DNA of 64,000 bases from Trichobilharzia szidati (GCA_944472155.2 OX235275.1:56251228-56315227); one strand, 5' to 3'. Shown: positions 1 through 12,178, counted from the stretch's first letter. The notes: generated from the sequence alone by a model not told the origin. Numbers and translations are program-made.

Positions 1-328
1 ATGTGTTTCTTGATAAATTTTTCGGAATAGCTATTTTCAATCAAAGTATCATATACAATGCTTAATTCATCTTCAATTACTTCTCCTGAACATATAGCTC
101 TAACTGACTCTGTGGCTGAGGGTTTTCACTAAATTTCTTTTGTACTTGATAGGAACGAAGCTGTGAAAATGTATATATTGTCCTGTTGTCCATGTACTTT
201 TTCTATGCAAATTTCTTTTTATGCTACCATCTGGTTTTCTTGATTCCATGTTACTCTTTAAAAAACCACTGACGTTGTCAATAACCATCATTGTGTCATT
301 TTTATGAATGGATATATAATTGTAAGAA
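1..328 (-). mobile_element. Penelope-like element RT fragment
   Basis: Minus-strand peptide around RKPDGSIKRNLHRKSTWTTG then YKRNLVKTL matches the C-terminal part of the PLE reverse transcriptase at 36974-37414 (RRSVYRKPTSTDCQYTHFLS). It is cut by the left edge. Confidence 0.7.
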
Positions 329-957
329 AGCAACAACCTCTTTTACCTACCTGGGAAGCATCGTCTCAACTACAGGCGGAACTGACGAGGATATCAAAGC
401 AAGAATCGGAAAAGCAAGACAAGCTTTCACAACTTTCAAGCCTGTGTGGAGGTCAACAAAACTCAGCATCAAAAATAAGATCCGGATTTCCAACTCCAAT
501 GTGAAGTCAGTGCTACTATACGGATCAGAGACTTGGCCAGCGCGTCATAAAGAGCATGTCAAACAAACTACAGACCTTCATTAACAGTTGTCTTCGCTCA
601 ATACTCAAGATCAGATGGCCGGCCAGAAAAGATCAGCAACAGGGATCTTTGGGAGCGAACCAACGCAGCGGGAACCGATTGTGAAACAAATAGGCAGGAA
701 GAAATGGAGATGGATTGGCCATACATACTCTGAGGAAACCATCAAGTGACATAACTGGACAAACCATTGCTCGAGTGGAACCCGAAAGGGAAGCGACGAG
801 TTGGTCGTCCAAGGGTGACCTGGAGGAGATCATGTGAAGAGGAGATGAAAACGTGTGGGCAGACTTGGAGCCAGCTGAAAACTCTAGCAGAGAACCGAAC
901 GCATTGGAGACGCATGGCTGAAGCCCTATGTTCCTCTAGGAATTAAAGGAAACAATA
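329..957 (+). mobile_element. RTE-type non-LTR retrotransposon 3' fragment
   Basis: Encodes the end of the RT protein (GSIVSTTGGTDEDIKARIGK, IKNKIRISNSNVKSVLLYGS) and ends in GGAATTAAAGGAAACAATAA with an AAT tail. 5' truncated. Confidence 0.85.
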
Positions 958-1166
958 ATAATAATGATTTAATTGTAGAACCTGATGAAGAAGTCCAAGT
1001 TATCGAAAAGAAGAATATTCTTTCTTAGTTCAATAATCAATCTTTTGAAATTTCGAATCGGGGCAGCTATTAATCAATTAAAACTTTTATTTGCTTATAT
1101 ATTGTATCACTTGAACGACTTTATTATTATTATTCCCGGTGTACTCTTTTTTATTCCTAACCATAG

Positions 1167-1306
1167 ATAATCAACCAGCAGTTAATAATATTAAACTTTA
1201 TCCAATTGTTGAACCTGAAGTTGTCATCTTGCTGACTACTGATCAGATTAAAAATCTACTGGTGAAATCAACTCAGCCAGCATGTAAAAAACAAAAGATG
1301 CATAAA
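1167..1306 (+). CDS. Unrecognised gene, exon a
   Basis: The acceptor follows a T-rich tract ending CCATAG. The donor is AAA|GTATGT. The exon has a 2-nt incoming overhang and ends in phase 0. It encodes about 46 residues including VEPEVVILLTTDQIKNLLVK. It is the first exon of this gene visible in the window. Confidence 0.7.
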
Positions 1307-4300
1307 GTATGTGTTTATACCTTTGACAGATTAAATTTGTTGAGTTTATGAGGGAAAATAACACACGTTTCTCTAACATTAGTTGTATGTTCTTTTTCTC
1401 CTGTTTCATTAAGTTTTCAAGTGTTGGGTGTGTAGCAGAGATTTGACTGACTGGTTTCAACGTATAACTTTTGCACAGATGTGAAGCAGTTCGAGTTCCC
1501 GCACTCCATGCTCCATGTAGCACACAAAGCGAGGGAAGAGAGTAAAGAGAGATATATGGCAAAAAGAATAGTCATATGGAAGAAAAATAGAATTCTATTG
1601 GATATTATAAATTACGAAGAGTGAAGGCATCTGCGCCAGTCATTGAGAACGATTTTGAGCCATATCACCGATTGTCTTCAGTCATTGGTGTTTACCTTCC
1701 CGAGGACTCCAACCAGGAAGTCTATACCTTCCTACCTGACTGACTTAAACTAACTGTTGTGGATTTCATTGACCGATGAAGCCATGTTTTGGCTTGACCA
1801 CCCCTAGCTCGTCTCCAACCTGATCCTACGTCAGCTAACATTGCCAGTCAATCGATGCAGCCGCTTTGCAACCTCGTCTATTGATTTCCCCTCCCCCCCC
1901 CTACCTAGCACTCGACCGATGCCTAACCTCAATATTACTCACCTTATTATACCACTTAACACACACGGGAGATAGAACACAGACACCTACAATCAAAGAC
2001 AGCTAGCCGGCCTTTTCAATAGACATGTTTCACGGCCAGCCATAAAGCAGGACAGAGCAAACTGTTGAGCAGTACACACACCCTTTGGTCGACAGCCAAC
2101 CAGCCGGATATCACTTCTAATAAGCCAGAGATGACGTAAGTCGGCTGGCACATGCCAAACGAGCCTTCTGTATCCTTGTTGAGATTTCTTCAGCGATCAA
2201 CCCGTTGAGTCTCATGCAACTCTCCAAATAAATGAAGTGGTCAACGTGCTCAACCACTTCACTCCCTACTTTTAAGCCATCTTTAGCAGGGATTTGATTA
2301 ATTTCAAGTTGGATTGCGAGCTGACTTCACATATAAAACCATTTAAAAACAAGCATAGAGTACTGAATGGTTGTTTCGTCCCTGTCCGGGACCCTTCGTC
2401 GGTATGCACCCACGGCCCAACCATGGACCGAACCCTAGGGCCTTCAGGTTACACAAGACGTACTGGTATGTATTTCAGATACCACGACAGAATCCAATAG
2501 TCCACCAACTCTAACTGTTACTAATTCGCCATATATTTAGCGCGACCACCAGCCAACGCTATCGGCGTGTATCTGTCTCCACTTCCAACTTGGCTACATC
2601 GCAAATTGGTGGAAGTTAAAATTGATGGGCCCATTGGATTTCACCCCAGGGTATGCAGGATGTATGAGGTCGTCTTATAACCTGAAAGTTCTTGCTTTGA
2701 TTTATACTGAGTGGGGTCGTAGGTGCTTGCTGCAGAAGAGTCCCATACTTGAAGAACAAAACTTCATGGTTTTCAGTGCTTCTCTAACTCAAGTCGGTTC
2801 GTTATCAATCTTGAAAATTTGAATTGATTATCTCTTACTTTTACTTGTGTACTTTTTCTCGCCGTCTGCTTTATTAGAATACAAATATGGAGGCTTTTGG
2901 CACTGCATTAGTCAATCTAAAACGACCTGTTACGTGTATTTTGCTAACAGGATCTAATTCCAAGGCGAAGTAAGTTACTTCTACTTCTATGTAGCTTTTC
3001 TTTTTTGTCATTTGTAACTGGTACGCGTATAGCATATTGATGTGACTGTGAGTGGATGAATACGTGCATGTTACGCGCACTGAATGCAGTAGGCTCACCA
3101 CAACTGAATACAACTATAATTATTATTACTATTATTCGTTTCTTGCGTCCCCAGGTGGAACAGTATATAGGGCTTTACGAAGCATATCTTTATAGTACTA
3201 TGTGCTTTGCAATCATTTTCAGATGGTTTCACAATTACTTACCTACTTCAAGTCCCTCGCTCTCCGAAATATCGTCTAACTCGTCACTTGTCATTCGGCT
3301 TCCACTCGATGGTCTACTTTACATGTGATGTCACCTGTAGGTCTCTTCAGTGGAACTGCTAAATACGACTATTCTTGTTTCATACATTCCGCTTGAAAAA
3401 ATTAGACTAAGTCATTGGGTTGAAATAAATTACTCTGATTGGTTGTAACAACAATTTACAACCGAAGCACAAAATTTTTTTAAGTATTAGTTTGTAGGGA
3501 TTTGATTGATTGGTTACAGGATTTCATCATGAACTGACATCGGTTAGAGAACCATTGGAAAACCAGCTGGGAGTACTGAACAGCTGATTCATCCTAGTCT
3601 GGGACTTTTCACTAGTACGCACCCACATCGCGGGGTTCGAACCAAGGACCTTCCCGTTATAAGGCGAGCTACCTTGTAGACCATTAAGCCCCTGGGACCC
3701 AATCCAATGGCCAGCCCATAAATTCCAACTTCTGCCAAATCATGGCATAGCGCAATCACTTCGGCGAGTATCTGTCCCTACTGGTCACGATTTCCCACTA
3801 GAACTACAGGTAACTACCTACCTGAATAGGGTCAGTCGCTCCCTTAGTTTCTTCAAACGTCTGGTTAATTCTTCATCTCACTCCCTTTGATAAGTTAGAT
3901 TGGATCTCCTATACTGCTTTCGAGGATTTCTTAAATGGGATTGACTATCCTGTGTTCACAAAACGCTCTTTTGTCGAACTAAAGACACTTCAATTCTCTC
4001 TCTCTTTGCTAACCAGGTTGGGTAGGCTTCGTGAGCAAATTTTACATGTGGGCGCATGGTATGGTCAATAAATACTCATATTTAGCAGTTCATCTTAGCA
4101 TGTTCTATATAGTCGTCATTTCATCGAGTGTTGGTTTTCAGGGATGCGATTGGTTTTTAGTTTGATCAGGAATTAACTTCAGTTAGAGAACCATTGAAAA
4201 CAAGCAGGGAGTACTGCACATAGCTGGTTTCATCCTTGTTTGAGACCCCTCAGTAGTATTCATCGATGACCCAGCTGCTAGGTATCGAACCCAGGACCTT

Positions 4301-7300
4301 CAAGTTACGAGGTGAGTTTGTTGACTATTCAACCACTGGAATAGAATGCAATGGCCTATAAATTCTAACTTCTTTTATTATCATTATTATTATTGTTCCC
4401 TTGGGTTCCTAGTGGAACATAGGGCTTCAACTGCACGTCTCCACTTGCTTCTGTCTTCTGTTGTACTTTTCACCTGCATGCATGTTAATCCATACTGTAT
4501 TAACTCTTCTTCACACGATCTTCTCCATGTCACCCTTGCACTGACGTCCCACTCGCCGCTTCCCTTTCGGCGATTCACGGCAAATATATAGTCACCGTCA
4601 GCCGGTCGGTCGGTCGGTCGGTTTTCGACATAGAACTTTGCACATATGTGCGGCAGTTCAAGTCGCCACAATCTATGTAGCATGCAAAGCAAGAGAAGGA
4701 AGTAGAAGAAATGCATAATGGAAACAGTAAACAGAGGTGTGAGACAAAGGAATAGTAATAACGGAGAACAAAACAGTTTAATTGGAAATCATAAGTCACA
4801 AGGAGTGGATGCATCTGCGCCGTCAGCCAATGGCACTGGTGATTATCTTTCCTCACCTTGTAACCTTGAGGGTCCTGAGTTCAATTCCTAACGGTGATTT
4901 CATGGGGGCATACTACTGAAGAGAGTCTCAAAGGGGTTCTCTAAATGAGAAGTTAGACTTGAGACATTTCAGTCACTCTAACCATTAAATTTGATTCATT
5001 TTACGGTAACAAATTATATGAACTTGTTTTTTTTAATTATTATTATTTCTCTTTTGACTATTAGGAACCCATCGTCATCGAGTTCGTCCACATCATCAGA
5101 TTCCTCACTAGTCTCATCAATTAATGAATTACGCATTGAATTACAATTAAATTGGAATGTACACAGTACACGTATTACTGCCAACCTGCATGACGTGGCT
5201 ATGATTTTGAATGCATTTACAAGATCATTAGCAGAAAGACAATTTAAGTAAGCAAATCCTTTTATTATTATTACTGAATTAATGAAGTTTGTATCACAAA
5301 CTGCCCCCCTTCCCCCTCATAAACGACTTGGTACATTCGAGGATGAGTAGATTTCGGTCTTCCTCTCGAAATGCTCTCATATGGCCAGACGCGTTCATAG
5401 TCTCTACATTATGGGCACGAAGCGATTATTGTTATTGTTATTCCCTGAAGTTCCGAGTGGAACATAAGGCTTCAACAAAATATCTCCATTTTGTCCTATC
5501 TTCTGCCGGCCTTTTCAGCTTGGACCACGATCGCCTACAATCTCTCATCTTCTCACGCCACCTCCTCCATGTCACCCTCGCGCTGACGACCCGCTCGTCG
5601 CTTCCCATCTGGACTCTACTCGAGTGATGGCCCACATTGCACGAGATGTCATTCGACGGCCTCCTCAATGTATGTCCAATTTACCTCCATTTTCTCCTAC
5701 ATATATTTATTGAGCGATCCGCTCTTGGTTGGTTTGTTTTCAGGCAGAGTTTCTTGTTACTTATTCTTTCTGGTCGGCATTTGATCTTCAGTATGGAGCG
5801 AGCGAATAGGGAAGCAGCTGTTGATAAAAGCCTGCAGTAGCCATTTGGAGTTCCTTTTCGTGACATGCAGCATAAGTTTCTGACCCATATAGAAGGACTG
5901 CCTTCACATTGGTGTTGAAAATCCGAATCTGTTTCCTTATGTTTTGAGTGCAGATTTCTAAATCGGTTTCAGGTTTATGAAGGCGTATCTTGCCTTTTCC
6001 ATTTCGGTTGGCTTTGACGTCTTCATCCGTTCTGACTGCCTGTGGTTGAAACCGTGTTTCCTAGATAAGTGAAGGCAGGGAGTAACTTCTGTCAAATCTC
6101 TCCCGTTGATGATGGTGATTGGAGCTGTTTGTTGTTACTGTTGCCGTTGGTTGGTTATCTTCATCACCTACCTTCGTCTTCTCTATGTTCACCTGGAGTC
6201 CTGTCTTCTCTACCTGCTTCTTCAGCCAGTTTGTTGGTTTTTGCCTACAAGTCTTCGAGTTCGTGTGACATTGGACATATACTATCTGCGAAAACCAGAT
6301 CTTCTAAAGTCTTCTCATCGGTCGTCCAGTTGACTCCTGGCTCCTCACAGTCTGACGTACAATCCAGTCCATCACAATTAAGAATATCGTCGGTGATAAT
6401 AGACAGCTAACCCTGTTTTACTCCTGTATGCACTTAGAATGCCTCTCTGAGTTTTCCGTTATGGATCACCTGATACGTTGCATTTTCATATAGCCAACTG
6501 TTGAATGAGACTGATAAAGAGTTTGGGACTGCACGCCATAGTGTTGAAGTAGTTTCCAAATTACGTCTCGTTCAACTTTGTCGAAGCAATACGCCGCATA
6601 AAATCTCATAGTTTCAGCGAGGGCTGAGATACTGCCTGGACGCCCAAACTGGAGGTGGCTTTCTTAAGCAGCCCAGCTCCCTCTCTGAGCCTTCGACTTC
6701 AAGTCTAGTCCGTAAGACAGTGGAGCAGTGTCAAGGGCTACATTCTGGGGGTTCTTGGGCGACCAAAACAAGTCCATACGCTCGCTATTCGACTGGCTCA
6801 GATTCTGGAACCCATATACACCGTAATCAAGTTTCTCGTCGATAATGATTGGCGCTTGTTGTTGTTGGTTAGGTAGCTTTGTCTGCTATATATTCACTTA
6901 AATTCCTATCTTTGCTGCCCGCTTCTTCTCCCAACTTAGTGGTTTTCACCTGTAGATCCATAAGTCTCTGTGACATTAGACATAGGATCGTTCATGAAGT
7001 TCAAGTCTTCTGGAGTCTTTTTGAGAGTCCAAAGTGTATGCCTGTCTTCTTACTCCCTGCAATCTCTTTCATGATGCAGTCCACTGTAGTCACAAATACC
7101 ATCGTGAATATTAGGTTCGTTTGTCGCATTCTCCTGCCTATACTTCAAACGTTTCACTGAGTTTTCCGTTGTAAATTACTGAGCATACTGCATCATCATA
7201 AAGCTACATTGCATAGTGTTAAAGCAGTTTCCAAATTATACTTCACAATCAGCGTTATTATCAACTTTATTTCCTTCTCCTTCTTCCTCCTCTAGACAAG

Positions 7301-10300
7301 GACGTCTTGGACGTGATGAAGGCTTAGCCTTTCTTCCAGATACAGTACGTAAAGGATTGAGTAGTTGTGCTCTGCATGGTCGTGGTCCAGGTAAAGCACC
7401 ACTACCTAATGATGATGTTCAATCGTTAATGGGTGGTGAACACGCTCTGCATTCATGGGCTAATCGTGTATGGTTATCCCAGTTGGGACAATGGCGTGGA
7501 TTGACCGGTGAAATAGCCTATGCTATCACATTAGTTTATCCAACAGCACGTTCATTTTATAATGCATGTAAATCAGCGGAGATCAAAGCGGCAACTAGTC
7601 AAGGTAAGGTTAATTTGCATACAAATATATATGCATACATCTCCTGAAGAGACTATGTTTTTAAACAATATTAAATGTGCCTTTTCCATATGATTAGTTA
7701 TTCAATGTCGTTGATACACTCATCGGTCTGAGGTCTTATAGTTCAACTGGAATGTGGCTTCCGCGGTGAATGTGTGTCAAAAGTTGTTTGAATGGTTACT
7801 GGCCTGTGAAAATCATAGATTCTTGACCCTCCAACGATTGTCTTATGAAACACTAATTATGTAGCCAGAAGCTTACCGTTGTAGGTATTTTAATTTGTTT
7901 CCGTGGTCTGCACACTGGTTTTTATCCGGTTGTTGTAGGACTTCGGCTATTCTCGCATTATCGGAAACGTCAACTGAGATGCGTAGAGGTCTGTCTGTCT
8001 GTTTTCGACCTAAAACTTTGCATATATGTGCGGCAGTTCAAGTCGCCACACTCCCTCCATTTAGCACACAAGCAAGAGAAGAAAGTAGAAGAAATGCATA
8101 ATATGGACAGTAAACAGAGGTGTGAGACAAAGGAATAGTAATAACGAAGAACAAAACAGTTTAATTGGAACTCATAAGTCACAAAGAGTGGATGCATCTG
8201 CGCCATTGAGAACGATTTTAAGCCATGTCACCAATTGTTTCCAACCATTGGTTTCTACCGTCCCGAGGACCCCAACCAGTCAGGAAGTCTACACCTTCCT
8301 ACGTGGCTTAAACTAACTGTTGTAGATTTCATTGACTGCTGCCATGTTTTCGTTTGACCGCCGCTAGCTCTTTTCTAGCCTGGCCCTATATCAGCTAACA
8401 TTGCCCATTGTCGAGGAAGGCGATGACTAGGCATACGTAGCACATGTCCTAACCATCTCAGTCGATGTAATTTCACAGCCTCGTTTATTGATTTCCCCTC
8501 CTTCCCTAGCACTCGACGCCTAACCTCAATATTTCTCACCTTATTATACCACTTCACACGGAGATAGAACGTAGGCACATATGATCAAAGACAGCTAATC
8601 TTTTCATGTCTTCTGCTCTCAATGGCCTGGTCTCACAGCCATAAAGGTCAGTTGTAAACAGATTAGTTCGTCATTTAGAATTAGTGTGCCTGATGCACAC
8701 TGTCTTTTTGACCATAACATAGGGGATTCTAGTTAGCCAATTGCAACTTTATTTGTTTTTTGGTTGGGTCTTGTTTGGGCATTTAAACAGCAGAGTCACA
8801 TCAAACTTCTGTTTAGAGAAGGGGGCTGTAGTAAATAAATTGTCGAGAATGCTGGAAACAGAGAATCGGGATGAGTAAACGTGTATCTGCTGTAGATAAG
8901 GAGGAGACTTTTGAGATGAATAGGATATAAGCTTACAGAACAGCCAATATGAATGAGATCCTACGGAAGATTAGCCCTATAAAAGATCTATTGTATTTGC
9001 CCTCAAACTTATCAGAAAAGGGTCACGGATCAACAACCTGCTTACATTACAGGTCATCTGTAGTTTTGCTTTAGGCAAATGTAGGATTAATCCTTTAAAA
9101 TACATTACCACGGTGTATCTGAAACTACAGGTGGTCGTACTTTCAGTGAAGCCAACCAGTGAACAGGTTAGGTGATACTGTTGAGTGATATTCACAATGC
9201 AACCTTCCGCTTTAAATTGTACGTTGTTAGGGTTATTTATAGCATGAATTATTTTATCGACTCAGTCCCAGAGCCATATTATACTCACAACCGACTTATA
9301 TAATTGTGAATGGTTTATAGTAGTCCTGTTAGACGTATTGAAATCGGTTATTATGCTAAATTAGTATGCAGAGTTATCAATAACACTATCGGCTTTGATT
9401 TTGAAATCGTGTTTATGCTCAGTGCATAGTTCTCAGCTGTGGGGTATGCTTCAAACCCCCACCCCCACACTTTATTTTTCTATCGTTTGCTTCAAGAAAT
9501 AACCACCAAGCAGTATGTTGAAACCTACTTAAAGATGTACAAGAGTACAAGTCACCTTTCAAGGACGTAGCCGGATGACCATTATTAGTATTCCTCTATT
9601 GTGAGTTCTCAGTCGATCGTGGGGTTTCGAACAGCATTACATCATTTCACTCTGTCCCTTGTAGATTTTTGCAGCTGACTTCACAATTTCCCATAAGCCT
9701 TTGTTGTTGTTGTTGTTGTTTTTCACACGATTTCCTCCATGTCACCCTCAGACGTCCAGCTCATTGTTGTTTTTTTCATGTGAGTTTTACTTGAGGAGTT
9801 GGCGCGTGATGTCAATCAATGTGGTCTTCTTAGTGTATGTCAAATCCATCTCCTCTTCTTTCCAAATATTTGATGGGCGACCGGCTGTTAGTTGGCTACC
9901 TGCCAGAGTTTCTCAGTGTTTGTCTGTTCTAGCTGGTCATCTGATCTTCAACATCGAGCGAATGGGTCAGGTGTTGATGAAAGTCTTCAATGGTCTGCTG
10001 CAAACCAAATAGAAACAAACACTGTGACTGACTTGATCTTGTTCTTTATGTTCCATGCAGTAGATCTGTCCACTGATCTCGGAGTAAATGAAGGTCTTCC
10101 AACCCTGGTTGGCTTCAACATCGTCATCTGTTCCACTTGCCTGTAGTTAGAACGATGTTACCCAGTCCATGCAAATGAAAGAGGCGTCTTTCTTTAGATT
10201 TCTCCAACGGATGATAATTGTGGTGAAAGCTGTCTGCTGGCCAAAATCGGTAGACCGCAATTTACGTCAGTATTTACGTCCCAAATCGTGGTCATGAGAA

Positions 10301-12033
10301 AAAAACAAGAACAAAGGCTAACTCCATATTAGTTTGTTTATTAGATGTATCATACAGTGAAACAGTATTATTATGTACTGGATGACACATTTTCGAACAC
10401 AATTTATTGGTATTCGTAATCATATCATCAATTATAATCACACGACTTCGAAACTTGAGTTTTATAGTTTTCTTTGTTCTTTCCTATATAACGTCGTAGG
10501 GGTAGTAGAATTTTCCAGATGTCCGAGTGGACAGGTGTTGAGTCATTCTTATTACGCGTATTCGCCTCAGTTGATTCGATAAACAAAACTCCTGTTATCA
10601 ATCTCTCACTCCACTCGGTTACATTAGATTTTAAAACTGTCATCCTATTGTATGGTTGTGGGTAATTACATGTAGTTAGTGCTATAGCTGAACTATTCTC
10701 TAGATTTCTTATCTTATTCGGGTCAACTAATCTAGATTTCGCTGCTGGGCTTTTATGCTCGGCTAGTCTTACTGCCCCTGTTCTACTACTTTGACCTATG
10801 TATTTGACCTGACAATCATTCCAGCAGGGCATTAGATAAACTAAATCGTTATGTTTAATTGGCTCCACAGGACTGATCCCTTAACCAACAAAGCTTGTTT
10901 CTAATTGAGTTTGTGGGTTTGAATGTTAGCCACTTTTATTCCTGCCTGCCTTGTTAAGAATTCTGCTTAAGGTTCCTTCTTCGTATGGAAGTAAAACTGA
11001 TGATTTAGATTCCTTATTGATATCCTATGGCATGTTTGACATGCATGTCGTCATTAATATTACATTTCCCTACATACTTTCTGAGTAGTTTATCAGGGTA
11101 ATTATTAAGTTTCAAAGCTTCTCTTACATGCCTTATTTCCTGTCTTAGATTTTCCTTGGTACTACTTAGTTTTGTGCTGTATTACTTAAACATTTCACCA
11201 ACGTCATCCAGTAAACAATAATACTGTTTCACTCACTGTGAGTGATATATCTAATAAACAAACTAATATGCACTTACTTACTACCACAGTGCCCAAGTCT
11301 TACACATATATTAAAAGGCTAACTCAACAACCAATCACAGCAGACTTAGCGTGGGCGGATACGATTAGCAGATACATCAACGAACTGTTTAATAAATGAC
11401 AGAATAACCTTCAGCAGGAAAACAACCAATCAGAAGATGTTGCTTCTCTGCTAACAATAACGCTAATAATAATGTACATAAAAATCTATGAATATCTGTT
11501 GATTTTCTCAATAAACGATCTGATCTGTTCCCTGGCCATTGTCTTCTGTCGTTACATAATGATTTTGGTGCTTGTTGTTAGTGTTGTGTTTGGTTAGGTA
11601 TCTTCATCACCACCAGTATGATTACGTCATTTGTTTTTGCCACTCCATGTGTTATTACGAAACTAGCATGGGAGTGTTTGTTCATTTATTGACCCTAACT
11701 AACATCATTTGGAGAACCATTGAAGACCGGACAGGCGTTTCGTCTTAATCTGTGACTCTTCAAAAGTGCAAACCTATAACCTCATTCATCTACTTGGATT
11801 ACTCTCTAAACTTTCTAATTACTTCTTGTTTTCTCTTTTTTGGTTCATAACCAACAGGTAGTAATCGCTCTGAAAATCAAAAATTTGCGCATCCATTCGA
11901 AGCTGAGTTGGCTAATTTGGAAATACGTCGTGGTGCTGGTGTACTCTCTTCCCGGAGACGATTGGGTCCTGAACTCGCGAGACGTTTAATTCAGCTGTTT
12001 ACATCAACTAATCCTCATGAAGTGATTAATTAA
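1167..12033 (+). CDS. Unrecognised multi-exon protein gene, 3' part (5 exons)
   Basis: Five spliced exons (1167-1306, 2878-2969, 5065-5247, 7296-7603, 11858-12033) encode the last 298 or so residues of a protein. The 5' exons lie left of the window. Every junction has an AG acceptor and a GT donor (GTATGT, GTAAGT, GTAAGC, GTAAGG). The phases close exactly (1-0-2-2-1) and restore codons K, K and G at the three split joins, which chance would not give. The product has a Ser/Thr-rich stretch at the start of exon 3, a helix-prone segment ending TRSLAERQF, a Trp-rich segment around HSWANRVWLSQLGQWRG in exon 4, and an Arg-rich tail ending HEVIN. I see no signal peptide or transmembrane segment. I cannot assign a family. 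The compact hydrophobic and charged pattern outside the Ser run suggests a conserved folded protein. Confidence 0.8.
1455..2287 (-). mobile_element. SR2/RTE-like non-LTR 3' fragment (second family)
   Basis: Shares TGCATCTGCGCC, CCTAACCTCAATATT and CTCACCTTATTATACCAC with 7985-8660, whose minus frame carries LRWLGHVLRMP. Truncated. Confidence 0.7.
2288..2645 (-). repeat. tRNA-like/hammerhead repeat, degenerate copy
   Basis: Shares the family order on the minus strand (arm end, damaged hammerhead CCGACGA, GGTTCG-like box). The core U4 is lost. Confidence 0.6.
2878..2969 (+). CDS. Unrecognised gene, exon b
   Basis: The acceptor is TTTATTAG and the donor is GTAAGT at 2970. It enters in phase 0 and leaves with two bases (AA) that make AAG with the first base of the next exon. 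It encodes 30 residues including VNLKRPVTCILLTGSNSKA. It was recognised by phase continuity, since it is too short to stand out as an open frame. Confidence 0.75.
3118..3345 (-). mobile_element. RTE-type fragment, eroded
   Basis: Starts with the inverted AAT tail and a CCCAGGTGGAACAGTATATAG variant of the 3' end. It ends near CACTCGATGGTC. Confidence 0.5.
3490..3830 (-). repeat. tRNA-like/hammerhead repeat, single arm
   Basis: Begins with the family terminus (TTTGTAGGGATTTGATTGAT), followed by a broken hammerhead (GTGAAAA, GAAT) and an intact box B (GGTTCGAACC). The A-box-like region near 3680 reads on the minus strand. Confidence 0.75.
4130..4375 (-). repeat. tRNA-like/hammerhead repeat, degenerate copy
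   Basis: Same order of parts as the neighbouring copy, with a diverged hammerhead and box B ATCGAACCC. It abuts the A-rich tail of an RTE fragment at 4372. Confidence 0.6.
4372..4580 (-). mobile_element. RTE-type 3' end
   Basis: Inverted AAT tail then GGTTCCTAGTGGAACATAGG and the usual 3' region to CGCCGCTTCCCTTTCGG. Heavily truncated. Confidence 0.7.
4580..4870 (-). mobile_element. SR2/RTE-like fragment (second family)
   Basis: Contains GCGGCAGTTCAAGTCGCCAC, GTGTGAGACAAAGGAATAGT and GGATGCATCTGCGCC, shared with 7985-8215 and 1470-1640. It also has a (GGTC)n stretch. Confidence 0.65.
5065..5247 (+). CDS. Unrecognised gene, exon c
   Basis: The acceptor is GACTATTAG and the donor is GTAAGC at 5248. 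It begins with a Ser/Thr-rich run and continues into a likely helical region with INELRIELQLNWNVHSTR. It leaves with two bases (AA) that are completed by the first A of exon d to give Lys. Confidence 0.85.
5425..6610 (-). mobile_element. RTE-type 3' fragment (about 1.2 kb)
   Basis: The longest RTE copy in the first gene's introns. The 3' end is at 5425 and it runs to the RT domain region near 6600 (CTTTGTCGAAGCA). The frame is broken. Confidence 0.75.
6835..7250 (-). mobile_element. RTE-type fragment, internal piece
   Basis: Same order as 6110-6590 (GTTGTTGGTTAGGT, TAGACATAGGATCG, TCTTCTGGAGTC). It ends just before the acceptor of exon d. Confidence 0.6.
7296..7603 (+). CDS. Unrecognised gene, exon d
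   Basis: The acceptor is CCTCCTCTAG after a strong pyrimidine tract. The donor is CAAG|GTAAGG. It encodes about 102 residues, the best-conserved-looking part of the protein, with GRGPGKAPLPNDDVQSLMGG and several Trp residues. It leaves in phase 1. Confidence 0.9.
7985..8660 (-). mobile_element. SR2/RTE-like 3' fragment with RT C-terminus
   Basis: The minus frame 8375-8578 reads VRRRVLGKEGK then LHRLRWLGHVLRMPSHRLPR, the typical C-terminus of RTE-type RT proteins. Confidence 0.8.
9275..9590. repeat. Unclassified repeat also found at 20850-21100
   Basis: Shared blocks include GACTTATATAATTGTGAATG versus the related text at 20875, TAGACGTATTGAA and ATGCTAAATT. The function is unknown. Confidence 0.45.
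9695..10200 (-). mobile_element. RTE-type fragment, eroded
   Basis: ACACGATTTCCTCCATGTCA, TTGATGGGCGACCGGCTG and CATCGAGCGAATGGG follow the order of other copies. Truncated at the 3' end. Confidence 0.6.
10219..11556 (+). mobile_element. Solo LTR interrupted by a nested PLE
   Basis: It begins TGTGGTGAAAGC and ends TTCTGTCGTTACA, with AATAAACGATCTGATCTG near the end (poly-A signal of an LTR R region). It is flanked by the 4-bp duplication TAAT (10215-10218, 11557-11560). The LTR is split at 10313-10324/11314-11325 by a PLE flanked by the 12-bp duplication AAAGGCTAACTC. Confidence 0.85.
10325..11313 (-). mobile_element. Penelope-like element, GIY-YIG part with inverted end repeats
   Basis: The minus-strand frame 10428-10868 has PCWNDCQVKYIGQSSR, the Cys-rich start of a PLE GIY-YIG endonuclease. 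The ends AGTTTGTTTATTAGATGTAT (10329) and TAATAAACAAACT (near 11265) are inverted repeats, as PLE termini often are. The reverse transcriptase part is almost wholly missing. Confidence 0.8.
11655..11800 (-). repeat. tRNA-like/hammerhead repeat, fragment
   Basis: Short remnant with the arm end (GAGAACCATTGAA) and hammerhead remnant (GTTTCGTC...GACTCTTCA) in the intron before the last exon of the unrecognised gene. Confidence 0.5.
11858..12033 (+). CDS. Unrecognised gene, last exon
   Basis: The acceptor is AACCAACAG. The two-base overhang completes a Gly codon. It encodes 57 residues with an Arg-rich segment (IRRGAGVLSSRRRLGPELAR) and stops at TAA 12031-12033. It is separated from exon d by a 4.25-kb intron filled with retroelements. 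Confidence 0.9.
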
Positions 12034-12172
12034 TTAATTTTGAGCAACAAATCTCCACTATGCTTTTTTCTTTCTCTATTTTTGTATTACTACTATTAAG
12101 TAGTATGATGAATTGTTACGTTTATTTTTTTTAATATTTTTTATGTATTCCAAGTATGAATCAGATTTTGTA

Positions 12173-12178
12173 AATAAA
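12173..12178 (+). terminator. Polyadenylation signal AATAAA of the unrecognised gene
   Basis: An AATAAA hexamer lies 140 bp after the stop codon in an AT-rich 3' UTR, at the usual distance for a short 3' UTR. Confidence 0.65.

Noticed and set aside
985..1170. Plus-strand frame with a hydrophobic peptide
   Set aside because: Overlaps the pyrimidine tract and acceptor of exon a. No coding signal of its own, and it shifts against the spliced frame.
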